Source: a virus
IMG/VR virus record: IMGVR_UViG_3300033388_001728
Location: 1 to 20,944 of that record
Strand: one strand, 5' to 3'
Length of the DNA stretch: 20,944 nt
Within the stretch, counting starts at the first letter, position 1. Each line of letters starts with the position of its first letter. Shown here in pieces: positions 1-5,556 of the stretch. The notes below the pieces were generated by a model. It was not told where the DNA came from. It ran no database searches and saw nothing but the letters and a program-made list of their open reading frames with translations. The translations under genes were made by a program, and so were the position numbers.

Positions 1-4
1 ATTA

Positions 5-286
5 ATGTCTTGGGATGTTAAAAGATTTGATACATTACTAAGAGATGGCTGGATTCATGTATGGAGAAAGGGTTATGGTAAACATACTACCTTGTATGAA
101 TTATCTTACAAAGGGAAGCGGTTAGCTAATACTATTTACAGAAAGTTACATGGAGAAGAGATAGCTGAGTCTCCATCAATTAATCCTTTGTTCAGAGCTG
201 ACGCATCATACATGGATAAGGTTTACAGGAATTCTATAAAGGAACTTAATAAATTTATACAACAACAACGATATCTCTCTCAGTAA
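5..286 (+). CDS. Winged-helix-like protein, probably incomplete at the left edge
   Basis: This 93-residue protein has the look of the second half of a MarR-type winged helix: a helix with a KRFDTLLRDGWI motif, a basic beta-hairpin wing around residues 20-36 (HVWRKGYGKHTTLYELSYKG), then a helix ending in IYRKLHGEE. The tail (residues 55-93) is polar and helical. The codon before the ATG at 5 is sense (TTA) and the window begins there, so the true start may lie outside; the fold would normally have more N-terminal helix. Its last 32 bases overlap the 3' end of groES on the other strand, so the two genes converge with no room for a terminator. DNA binding is an inference from the fold; a structural role is also possible because winged-helix proteins are sometimes found among phage virion genes. 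Confidence 0.75.
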   Translation: MSWDVKRFDTLLRDGWIHVWRKGYGKHTTLYELSYKGKRLANTIYRKLHGEEIAESPSINPLFRADASYMDKVYRNSIKELNKFIQQQRYLSQ

Positions 287-512
287 TAACAGTAAAATTA
301 TCATTATGTATAAGCAGACTAAACCCAGCAGACTTATCATAATAAATAGTTTGACCTTCTTTGATTTCTGAAACATCGGTTCCTGGTTTTATCACTGTAC
401 CCTTTTTATATCTAAACTCATCCGCATCTTCTGCAGTTAGAATTAACCCTGAGTTAGTTTTTAGTTCTTCAGTGATAGGTTTTATAACAACGTACTTTCC
501 TATTGCTTTCAT
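255..512 (-). CDS. groES: GroES-like co-chaperonin (Cpn10), phage-encoded
   Basis: This 85-residue protein fits the Cpn10 beta-barrel: an N-terminal strand (GKYVVIKPI), a mobile loop with the hydrophobic GLILT tripeptide region at residues 22-26 that in GroES binds the GroEL apical domain, a GTVIKPGTDV strand, EGQTIYYDKSAG, and a C-terminal VITERDIVVVV strand. Cellular GroES is about 95 residues, so this is slightly short. It is the last gene of the minus-strand chaperonin cassette, 3 bases after the 56-residue micro-gene, and would cap the GroEL ring made by the first gene. The order groEL then groES is the reverse of the usual bacterial groES-groEL operon. The assignment is firm because a clear groEL lies in the same unit. 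Confidence 0.92.
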   Translation of the reverse strand: MKAIGKYVVIKPITEELKTNSGLILTAEDADEFRYKKGTVIKPGTDVSEIKEGQTIYYDKSAGFSLLIHNDNFTVITERDIVVVV

Positions 513-515
513 TTT

Positions 516-686
516 TTACTTGTTAAATATAGCATAAATTTTTGCTTTTCTGGACTGCGATGTGATCTTACCTTTTATAGTTCTGGTCGGAACTTCACAT
601 ATAAGCTCTCTATGTGGTTCTTCTTTTTCAATTTGAGCCGCAGGCTCAAATTTTGGATTTTTTGAGTTAAGCTTTCTTTTCTTCAT
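516..686 (-). CDS. Small basic protein inside the chaperonin cassette (56 aa)
   Basis: This ORF of 56 residues begins MKKRKLNSKNPKFEPAAQIE and ends KAKIYAIFNK. It is rich in Lys, Arg and Glu with no membrane segment. A GGAG sits six bases ahead of its ATG, unusual in this AT-rich phage, and its stop lies three bases before the groES ATG. It overlaps the end of the 30-residue micro-ORF upstream by 20 bases in another frame. The tight packing between groEL and groES argues that it is translated. The family is not recognised. A role in the chaperonin system is only suggested by position. Confidence 0.6.
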   Translation of the reverse strand: MKKRKLNSKNPKFEPAAQIEKEEPHRELICEVPTRTIKGKITSQSRKAKIYAIFNK

Positions 687-759
687 GTTTCTCCATGTTT
701 TTAATTATGTTGTTTGTTTCAGTTTTTATACCCAACAGTTTTAAAATAAACTCTATCAT
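667..759 (-). CDS. Micro-ORF coupled to the groEL stop (30 aa)
   Basis: The ATG shares an ATGA with the groEL stop codon, the classic arrangement for translational coupling, and the frame runs for 30 residues: a hydrophobic start (MIEFILKLLGI) followed by a polar, Lys/Glu-rich end (MEKHEEKKA). The same kind of overlap joins several better supported genes in this window. It may be a real micro-protein or only a device that passes ribosomes on to the 56-residue gene, whose ATG lies inside its last codons. No homology is recognised. Confidence 0.4.
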   Translation of the reverse strand: MIEFILKLLGIKTETNNIIKNMEKHEEKKA

Positions 760-2348
760 GCTCTCATATTTGTTACAATAGCATTAGTGCTAAGTATAGT
801 TGTTGCAACACTAACCGCATTAGTCAATGCGTTCTTAGTTACTTTTAGAGGATCAATAACACCTAACTCATACATATCACCATACTTATTATTCTTTACA
901 TCATAACCATAATTGTATTTTTTATCAAACACCTGGTCAATAACTTTATCATTATCTTTACCAGCGTTAGCTAATATTTGCATAAGTGGTGAACGTAGAG
1001 CTGCTTCTAATATTAACACAGCGTCTTTCTCATCTTGTTTTTTGGTTTTAGATTTTAGCTTTAATGATTCTCTAAACAATGCTATACCTCCACCAGCTAA
1101 TATACCTTCTTCTAAAGCTGATCGTACTGCACAAACTGAATCATCAACTCTATCATACTTTTCTTTTTGTTCTATATCTGAGTTACCTCCAACATAGATA
1201 CAGCCTATAGAACCTGCTAAACTTGCTATACGTTCATTGATAAAGTCTTTAGTTGATTTATCTTTTGTGGTTTTATGTTGTTCTTTTAGTTCTTTAATTC
1301 TATCGTTTAACTCTGGTGTGCTATTATCTTTTTTAAATATAACAGTTGAATGTTCTCCAACAATAATTTTATCAGCTACACCTAAATCGTGTGGCATTAT
1401 TAAACTTAAATCATCACCAGTCTTTTCAGAATAATATTTAGCACCAACTGATAATGCTATATCTTGCATAAGCTCGTGTTGTTTAAATCCAAACTGAGGT
1501 GGTTGAATGTTACAAAACTTTAATCCATTACGAACTACGTTAGCCGCTAAAGTATTTACTACGTTAGTTGAGCATGGTGCAATAATTAATAGCTTATCTC
1601 CGTTGTTTATAACTGGCTTCAGAACATTTTCTATTTGAAGTATATTATTAATTTCTGAATCACAAACTAATATCTTAACATCTTCAAGCACACATTCATC
1701 TTTCTTTTGATTATTGATAAATAAATTAGAAGAATAACCTCTGCTTATTTTAATACCGTTAGTTACCTCAGCATACGTGTCTGATGTCATAGACTTTTCT
1801 ACAGTTACCATTCCATTAATACCTACTTGAGTATATGCGTCTGTAATTATTTTACCTATCTCTTTATCATTGTTTGCTGATATAGATGCAATATCCAACA
1901 ATCTGTCTTCTGTTACTTTTTTAGAATTACTTTCTAAGTTAGATATAATTTTAGACGCATGATGGTTTATGTGTCTAATAACCTCTGTAGTGTTTGACTC
2001 TGATGTTAATGTTTGTTGTCCAGCTTTTACCAAAGCTTCTGTTAATACAATTGCTGTTGTTGTTCCATCACCTGCAGATTGTGCAGTTCTGGTCGATGCT
2101 TCCTTTACCATTCTAACTGCTAAGTTTTCAATAGGATCATCTAAAAATACAGACTGTGCTACAGTTACCCCATCTTTAGTTACAGTCATTCCAGAAGTAT
2201 GTTCTGGTGATTCTAACAATACTGTTTTACCTAATGGTCCTAATGTACTTTTAACTGCTTTAGAAATTTTTGTGATTCCGTCTATTAACTTGTGACGAGC
2301 CTCCTCATCAAAGCTTAGACTTTTTGGTATATAGCCTTGTGTATTCAT
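756..2348 (-). CDS. groEL: GroEL-like chaperonin (Cpn60), phage-encoded
   Basis: A full-length 530-residue chaperonin, the ATP-driven folding ring. The equatorial ATP site is intact: STLGPLGKTV (34-43), TKDGVTVA with Asp59 matching E. coli Asp52, and GDGTTT at 93-98. The C-terminal equatorial half keeps the RVDDSV...ALEEGILAGGG block, with Asp403 matching the catalytic Asp398, and YELGVIDPLKVTKNAL near the end. The apical domain (about 190-375) is the most diverged part, as expected if it binds phage substrates. It lacks the GGM repeat tail of cellular GroEL and ends STNAIVTNMRA. The gene heads the minus-strand cassette, with a candidate TAnnTTTG promoter and TTTGGAAT repeats upstream. Phage chaperonins are known from jumbo phage EL and from virioplankton; folding of capsid or other phage proteins is the likely role. 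Confidence 0.96.
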   Translation of the reverse strand: MNTQGYIPKSLSFDEEARHKLIDGITKISKAVKSTLGPLGKTVLLESPEHTSGMTVTKDGVTVAQSVFLDDPIENLAVRMVKEASTRTAQSAGDGTTTAIVLTEALVKAGQQTLTSESNTTEVIRHINHHASKIISNLESNSKKVTEDRLLDIASISANNDKEIGKIITDAYTQVGINGMVTVEKSMTSDTYAEVTNGIKISRGYSSNLFINNQKKDECVLEDVKILVCDSEINNILQIENVLKPVINNGDKLLIIAPCSTNVVNTLAANVVRNGLKFCNIQPPQFGFKQHELMQDIALSVGAKYYSEKTGDDLSLIMPHDLGVADKIIVGEHSTVIFKKDNSTPELNDRIKELKEQHKTTKDKSTKDFINERIASLAGSIGCIYVGGNSDIEQKEKYDRVDDSVCAVRSALEEGILAGGGIALFRESLKLKSKTKKQDEKDAVLILEAALRSPLMQILANAGKDNDKVIDQVFDKKYNYGYDVKNNKYGDMYELGVIDPLKVTKNALTNAVSVATTILSTNAIVTNMRA

Positions 2349-2373
2349 TTAAGTATATTAAATTTAATTTACG

Positions 2374-2418
2374 CAAATATATAAAAATAAATATAAAGTT
2401 ACATTCCAAAGCTCCAAA
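2374..2418 (-). promoter_or_regulatory. Candidate groEL promoter with two TTTGGA repeats
   Basis: On the minus strand TATATTTG at 2381-2374 matches the Bacteroidota -7 element TAnnTTTG and would start RNA about 20 bases ahead of the groEL ATG. No TTTG lies at the usual distance of about 20 bases; instead TTTGGAAT (2410-2403) and TTTGGAGC (2418-2411) sit in tandem, with TTTG 25 bases upstream of the -7 element. A weak -33 box overlapped by repeats would fit a promoter that needs an activator. This is inference from motifs only. Confidence 0.45.
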
Positions 2419-2560
2419 GAATTTTTTTATATATACGGTAAATATATTAGTATATATATATATTATATTATATTTTTTTTATTTTCATGTACTAAAGTAT
2501 GGAATAAATAAAGAATATATATATAAATAGTTGATAATCAAAAAGTTAGAAAAAATAAAG

Positions 2561-2614
2561 TTTGGAATATCTTTGGAATATCTTTGGAATTATTCCAGAC
2601 TTCTTTGGAATATG
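2561..2614. repeat. Helically phased TTTGGAAT operator-like array
   Basis: Four copies of TTTGGAAT start at 2561, 2572, 2583 and 2604, spaced 11, 11 and 21 bases. The first two and the last are longer matches (TTTGGAATAT). The third copy is part of a perfect palindrome, TGGAATTATTCCA. Spacing of one or two helical turns puts every copy on the same face of the DNA, as expected for cooperative binding of a protein. Related copies lie near groEL (2403-2418) and just ahead of the primase-helicase gene (11427-11445). The binding protein is unknown. Confidence 0.65.
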
Positions 2615-2616
2615 AT

Positions 2617-2643
2617 AAAAAAAAGAGGAGACTAAGCTCCTCT
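2617..2643 (-). terminator. Rho-independent terminator
   Basis: On the minus strand AGAGGAG and CTCCTCT form a perfect 7-bp stem around a 6-base loop, followed by eight T. It lies 25 bases after the stop of the 2668-2922 gene and separates that gene from groEL, so groEL needs its own promoter. Confidence 0.9.
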
Positions 2644-2667
2644 AATTACAAACAAACAAATTAAATT

Positions 2668-2922
2668 TTAGAATTCGTAAATGTTCTTGTCACCGTCCAT
2701 ACGCATCTTAGCTCTTTCAATACCATCTGCAATACAATCGATCTTATATTGTTTTTTCATTTGTTGTCTGTACAGTGATGCCTGTGCAATTCCAGTCATA
2801 CCGTCTGGTCGTTGGTTTATTAGTCTACCATCCTTTACGTAAAGGCCTTCAACATAATTTCCTATTTTGCTATTTCGTTCCATAACTTTTTTTTGTAAAG
2901 ATAATAAATTTTTGTTAGACAT
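2668..2922 (-). CDS. Small basic protein of unknown function (84 aa)
   Basis: This 84-residue protein begins MSNKNLLSLQKKVMERNSK and continues with a GNYVEGLYVKDGRLINQRPDG segment and a Lys/Arg-rich helix (YRQQMKKQYKIDCIADGIERAKMRM). No signal peptide or membrane segment is seen, and the family is not recognised. It is the only gene between the divergent non-coding region and its own strong terminator, so it is probably a single-gene transcript. The helical basic C-terminal half would fit a nucleic-acid-binding or virion-associated protein, but nothing decides between them. The leader on the minus strand contains C7 and A/T runs and has no clear TAnnTTTG element. Confidence 0.75.
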   Translation of the reverse strand: MSNKNLLSLQKKVMERNSKIGNYVEGLYVKDGRLINQRPDGMTGIAQASLYRQQMKKQYKIDCIADGIERAKMRMDGDKNIYEF

Positions 2923-3383
2923 TTAGAGGTTGAGGGTTCCACATAGTTATACGTACAACTGCTGTTATAGGAAACGTAGTTTTTTTTATAGGGGGGGTTG
3001 TTTTTTTAAAAAATTTTAGCGGAATATTTTAGCTTTTACCTGCGTCCCTCCGCCCAGACACACCCCGACTCACGTACACGCACACGCATTTAGCTTCAGT
3101 CTAACGAACTAACTCCAATACGAGCTCCTCCCACCCTTACAAAGGTGCAAGAGTAAGGAGAAGTAAAGAGACTTCCCTTAGCCACAGTCCGACACACATC
3201 ACACACAAACAAAACACACCGACAGACTCAGGACAATAAACTGATAGCCAAAGAAATAAAAGAAAGAAAGTATTAATTCTGACGAAGAGTCAAAAATATT
3301 AAAAAATCCGTCAGTCAAACATTAGGTTATTAAGTATTTATTATGTATCTTTGTAGAAGTTATTAATCAAAACAAATTAAATT
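2923..3383. other. Divergent gene-free region with homopolymers and G-poor C/A-rich DNA
   Basis: These 461 bases separate the minus-strand chaperonin side from the plus-strand early genes. Near 2980-3015 lie T8, G7, T7 and A6 runs. About 3040-3290 is far richer in C on the plus strand than the rest of the window, poor in G, and contains CACA and ACAC runs. Hairpins include 3154-3180 (10 bp with one bulged A), which competes for GTAAGG (3153-3158) with CCTTAC (3135-3140), and CTGACG/CGTCAG (3279-3284 with 3309-3314). No ORF or tRNA is evident. The plus-strand early promoter sits at the right end. An origin or a non-coding RNA is possible. Confidence 0.6.
3322..3353 (+). promoter_or_regulatory. 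Early promoter copy 1 (TTAG, 20 bases, TATCTTTG)
   Basis: TATCTTTG at 3346-3353 matches the Bacteroidota -7 consensus TAnnTTTG, and TTAG lies 20 bases upstream in place of TTTG. The spacer starts GTTATTAA and ends TTATG, as in the copies at 5495 and 7705. Transcription would start about 3360, some 24 bases ahead of the ATG at 3384. Confidence 0.8.
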
Positions 3384-3902
3384 ATGCAAAGCAAATATTA
3401 TAAATCAAGTGTTGAACCTGCAATAGATTCAGCAATCAGAGTTGGACTTGAACAACTAATGGAGACAGTAGAAAATCAAGTTTATGACACAGTTGGAAGT
3501 AGCACAAGTTATTATGAAACAAGAGATGAATTACAGAATCTTCAATGTGTAGTTGAAAATTATGCAATAATACATAAGGGTGCAAGTTTAGAAACAATAA
3601 TAGGTGATGTTGTAAAGACTGTTGTATACAAAGCACTTGGATTAGATGGTGATGAAAATTCATCATGGGTAAGTCCTGATGAACTTGAAAAACGTAATCC
3701 TAATAAATTCAGAAAGGTTTTAGATGTAGATGTTAAACTTAGAAATGAAATGACTGAATTTGAATTATGGAAAGAAGACAATACGATTATAACGTATGGA
3801 GATGGTAATCCAATATACAGTACACAAGATGCATTATATCGTAATAAAATTAAAGGTGATAAGGCACTTTATGATTATTTCATAAACGAATTTCGTTCAT
3901 AA
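3384..3902 (+). CDS. Unknown protein, first gene of early unit 1 (172 aa)
   Basis: A soluble, acidic 172-residue protein beginning MQSKYYKSSVEPAIDSAIRV. The first half is mainly helical (VGLEQLMETVENQVYDTVG, TRDELQNLQCVVENYAI); the second half has a charged WVSPDELEKRNPNKF segment and ends YDYFINEFRS. No catalytic motif, Cys cluster, signal peptide or membrane segment is visible, and the family is not recognised. It is the first gene after early promoter copy 1 with a very short A/T-rich leader, so it is probably among the first phage proteins made. Genes in that position often counteract or redirect the host, but that is inference from position alone. The gene is followed by the first of two twin RNA hairpins. 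Confidence 0.85.
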   Translation: MQSKYYKSSVEPAIDSAIRVGLEQLMETVENQVYDTVGSSTSYYETRDELQNLQCVVENYAIIHKGASLETIIGDVVKTVVYKALGLDGDENSSWVSPDELEKRNPNKFRKVLDVDVKLRNEMTEFELWKEDNTIITYGDGNPIYSTQDALYRNKIKGDKALYDYFINEFRS

Positions 3903-3918
3903 AATCACTTTTCCAGAT

Positions 3919-3980
3919 CCTACACCTCGCAATGAATTAACTGCGGGGATTTGTAGGTAGAAAACAAACGTTAAATTAAA
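3919..3980 (+). promoter_or_regulatory. Twin RNA hairpin element, copy 1
   Basis: Outer stem CCTAC (3919-3923) pairs with GTAGG (3953-3957). Inner stem CCTCGCA (3925-3931) pairs with TGCGGGG (3942-3948) with one G-U pair; the loop is 10 bases. An ATTT internal loop separates the stems on the 3' side. TAG and one base follow, then the 19-base tail AAACAAACGTTAAATTAAA (3962-3980), 10 bases before the ATG of the next gene. The same plan recurs at 4636-4697 with compensating changes in both stems, so it acts as RNA. It has no U-tract and is not a terminator. Its function is unknown. Confidence 0.75.
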
Positions 3981-3990
3981 ATATATAAAA

Positions 3991-4620
3991 ATGAAAGATA
4001 CAATTAAAAGATTAACTTTAAAAAAACTTCGTTCAAAAAGAAGAAGTTATGTAACAAAAGATGGTAGATGCATAGTAAGAAAAAAAGAATTGATACAGAT
4101 GGTTTGTGAAGCACAACTTGAAAAGAATGGTTACAATTCTGAATCTATAATATCTTATCTTGATTCAAATGGACAAATGCAATTTGCAACTCGCCCAACT
4201 AAACGTGAAATAGAATTAGCTAAGAAAAATGGAGAGACACCAAAACTTAATATGTGTCAGGGTTTCTATAATGTAGCATTTAGTGAATGGATACGTGAGG
4301 GATTGATTACACGTAGTCGTGAAGATGGATACCAACTTACAGATTTTGGTAGACTATTTTGTGAGACTGATACACGTGCATATGAGATTGAATATTGGAA
4401 ACGTAAATCTAAAAGTGAAAAATTTTGGAAAAATCATTGGAAAAAAAGGTTTATGGATAAGCAATTAGATTATAAAGATTCTCAATCCTTACTTGGACAA
4501 ACTGAAGAACAATTAGAGTTTGAAAAAACTAAAAATTGGGTATTGAATGGTGCATCGCTTGACAAAAAAAACATTCAGGTAATAATTGATGGACATCGCT
4601 ATAATTTAAGTAAAGAATAA
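3991..4620 (+). CDS. Unknown basic protein with a winged-helix-like centre (209 aa)
   Basis: The 209-residue protein starts with a very basic arm (MKDTIKRLTLKKLRSKRRSY), then a KKELIQMVCEAQLEKNG helix. Around residues 93-125 the pattern FSEWIREGLITRSREDGYQ followed by LTDFGRLF looks like the recognition helix and wing of a winged helix. The C-terminal part has a Trp/Lys-rich helix (WKRKSKSEKFWKNHWKKRF) and ends with a short strand pair (IQVIIDGHRYNL). The fold call is by eye and tentative; RNA or DNA binding is likely from the charge. The gene lies between the twin hairpin elements, so it may be regulated through, or may itself bind, these RNAs; that is speculation. No known family is recognised. 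Confidence 0.88.
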   Translation: MKDTIKRLTLKKLRSKRRSYVTKDGRCIVRKKELIQMVCEAQLEKNGYNSESIISYLDSNGQMQFATRPTKREIELAKKNGETPKLNMCQGFYNVAFSEWIREGLITRSREDGYQLTDFGRLFCETDTRAYEIEYWKRKSKSEKFWKNHWKKRFMDKQLDYKDSQSLLGQTEEQLEFEKTKNWVLNGASLDKKNIQVIIDGHRYNLSKE

Positions 4621-4635
4621 TTTGTTTTGTTTTTT

Positions 4636-4697
4636 CCACGTGCCTCAATGCTAATCGCATTGGGGATTTCGTGGTAGTAAACAAACGTTAAATTAAA
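4636..4697 (+). promoter_or_regulatory. Twin RNA hairpin element, copy 2
   Basis: Outer stem CCACG (4636-4640) pairs with CGTGG (4670-4674); inner stem CCTCAATGC (4643-4651) pairs with GCATTGGGG (4657-4665) with one G-U pair and a 5-base loop. GGGGATTT, TAG and the 19-base tail AAACAAACGTTAAATTAAA (4679-4697) match copy 1 exactly, while the stem bases differ in pairs. It sits in the leader of the 49-residue gene at 4708. Confidence 0.75.
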
Positions 4698-4707
4698 TAA
4701 AAAACAA

Positions 4708-4857
4708 ATGATAATAAATAACAAAGATGTGAAAGAAAAACTTATTGATATGATAATTCCATTAATTAAAAATACTCATAACGAACAAGATGTAAAAGAT
4801 TTACAAACTATGTCTAAAGAAGAGTTAAGATTAATTTATAAAGATTTGACATCATGA
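4708..4857 (+). CDS. Small protein of unknown function (49 aa)
   Basis: An ORF of 49 residues starting MIINNKDVKEKLIDMIIPLI and ending MSKEELRLIYKDLTS. It is predicted helical and amphipathic, with no membrane segment. Its ATG follows the conserved tail of the second twin hairpin by 10 bases, the same distance as at 3991, and its TGA overlaps the next ATG as ATGA. These two contacts make translation likely. The family is not recognised. Confidence 0.7.
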   Translation: MIINNKDVKEKLIDMIIPLIKNTHNEQDVKDLQTMSKEELRLIYKDLTS

Positions 4858-5090
4858 AAGTATATTGGATTGAAATAATGAATAAAGATGGTGACTGCTA
4901 TCCTTATCTCAAAGGCAAAAGAAACAATTCATTAAATAATTACAACACTAAACAAGATGCGTTGTTAGATTTAAATGAATTAGTTGATTACATGAAGAAT
5001 CACAAAAAGTACAATTCTTCTTTAGTTATGCTAAATAGAACAACTGATTGTGAATATGATGATAGAGTAAAAACAATAGAAATTAAATAA
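4854..5090 (+). CDS. Small protein of unknown function (78 aa)
   Basis: This 78-residue protein has strand-helix-strand character: MKVYWIEIMNKDGDCYPYLKG, a helix TKQDALLDLNELVDYMKNHK, and a final strand DDRVKTIEIK. The arrangement resembles the many small alpha/beta phage proteins with an aromatic first strand, but no specific family is recognised. It is coupled by ATGA to the 49-residue gene upstream and followed after 7 bases by the next gene, so it belongs to early unit 1. Confidence 0.82.
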   Translation: MKVYWIEIMNKDGDCYPYLKGKRNNSLNNYNTKQDALLDLNELVDYMKNHKKYNSSLVMLNRTTDCEYDDRVKTIEIK

Positions 5091-5097
5091 TAATAAA

Positions 5098-5334
5098 ATG
5101 AGATACAGTAATAAAGACATTTTTAGAATGGCTAAAAATCTAACAAAAAAAGAACCTGACTATATAATCACAGACTATTTCATTGATGATGATAATACAT
5201 TACACACTTTTGTAGGTGATAAAAAGCACGTTACTTTTAGTGATATTGATAGTCTGCATCAAGCTGAAACTTTGATTTATGATTACAATATGCGACAAGT
5301 TTTTGATAGAGGATTCTTTTTAGATATACAATAA
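5098..5334 (+). CDS. Small acidic protein, last gene of early unit 1 (78 aa)
   Basis: The 78-residue protein begins MRYSNKDIFRMAKNLTKKEP, continues with beta-like segments (DYIITDYFIDDDNTLHTFVG and KKHVTFSD), and ends with a helix (LHQAETLIYDYNMRQVF). It is acidic and soluble with no recognised motif. Its first residues (YSNKDIFRMA) resemble the start of the 9129 protein (YSKEDIFNQA), which may mark a shared short N-terminal module. A structured element begins at the base after its stop and a terminator follows within 60 bases, so it closes the unit. Confidence 0.82.
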   Translation: MRYSNKDIFRMAKNLTKKEPDYIITDYFIDDDNTLHTFVGDKKHVTFSDIDSLHQAETLIYDYNMRQVFDRGFFLDIQ

Positions 5335-5391
5335 TACTGAGAGGTTTGGGATAAACGTTTCACGAAATCTCCAATAGAATAAAACTCAGTA
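5335..5391 (+). promoter_or_regulatory. Structured RNA element closing early unit 1
   Basis: Directly after the stop codon, TACTGAG (5335-5341) and CTCAGTA (5385-5391) form a perfect 7-bp outer stem. AGGTTT (5342-5347) pairs with AAATCT (5365-5370) inside it, with a small CGT/ACG helix between, and an A-rich 14-base single strand (5371-5384) closes the fold. The size suggests a compact domain, but it lacks the arms of a tRNA. It precedes the terminator by two bases. Confidence 0.55.
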
Positions 5392-5393
5392 AT

Positions 5394-5417
5394 ACCCCTC
5401 TTCGGAGGGGTTTTTTT
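5394..5417 (+). terminator. Rho-independent terminator with UUCG loop
   Basis: CCCCTC, the tetraloop TTCG and GAGGGG form a perfect 6-bp stem followed by seven T. It ends early unit 1, ahead of early promoter copy 2. Confidence 0.95.
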
Positions 5418-5421
5418 GTAC

Positions 5422-5556
5422 ATGGACTTACGAAGCTCGTGAAGATCCTACACTAAAATCATGGACTTACGACTAAAAATTAGACTAAAATATATTTGGT
5501 TATTAATTATTTTTTATGTAATTTTGTAGTAATTATTAACTAATAGGACTTACGAA
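5422..5556 (+). repeat. GGACTTACGA short direct repeats
   Basis: GGACTTACGA occurs at 5424, 5463 and 5546 within a gene-free stretch, the first two as ATGGACTTACGA and the last ending directly at the ATG of the 5557 gene. A further copy, GGACTTACGAAG, lies inside the coding sequence at 7553-7564. The segment between the first two copies also repeats AGATCCTACAC (5443-5453) from the left arm of the first twin hairpin (3916-3926). The role is unknown. Confidence 0.5.
5495..5526 (+). promoter_or_regulatory. Early promoter copy 2 (TTTG, 20 bases, TAATTTTG)
   Basis: TTTG at 5495-5498 and TAATTTTG at 5519-5526 are exact Bacteroidota -33 and -7 elements 20 bases apart. The spacer (GTTATTAA...TTATG) is nearly that of the 3322 promoter. 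It lies after a terminator and 30 bases before the ATG at 5557. Confidence 0.88.

Larger units (their letters stand above)
2349..2667. other. AT-rich gene-free region upstream of groEL
   Basis: These 319 bases between the groEL start and the next minus-strand gene hold no credible ORF. From the groEL side they contain the candidate promoter (2374-2418), a long A/T stretch with TA dinucleotide runs (about 2424-2560), a lone TATGGAAT at 2498-2505, the phased TTTGGAAT array (2561-2611) and the terminator of the 2668-2922 gene (2617-2643). The easily melted stretch would also suit a replication origin, but no initiator boxes were recognised. Confidence 0.7.

Noticed and set aside
913-2295. Plus-strand ORFs of 65-108 codons opposite groEL
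   Set aside because: They are mirror frames of the groEL coding strand, with Ser/Leu/Cys-biased sequence and no independent starts or spacing; groEL is unambiguous.
2324-2530. 68-codon ORF in the AT-rich region upstream of groEL
   Set aside because: The translation is almost only Ile, Tyr, Lys and Phe from A/T runs, it overlaps the groEL start, and has no ribosome-binding context.
2561-2590. TATCTTTG within the TTTGGAAT array as tandem plus-strand promoters
   Set aside because: It matches TAnnTTTG, but no TTTG lies 20 bases upstream and no plus-strand gene follows for 770 bases; a binding array explains the spacing better.
3436-3781. Minus-strand ORFs opposite the 3384 gene
   Set aside because: Low-complexity His/Leu/Ser translations antisense to a credible gene that has a promoter.
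4636-4674. Twin hairpins as Rho-independent terminators
   Set aside because: They are followed by an A-rich conserved tail on the plus strand and by A-rich sequence on the minus strand, never by a T-run.
5335-5391. tRNA or tRNA-like gene
   Set aside because: It has a 7-bp closing stem but only 57 bases, with no anticodon arm and no T-loop consensus.
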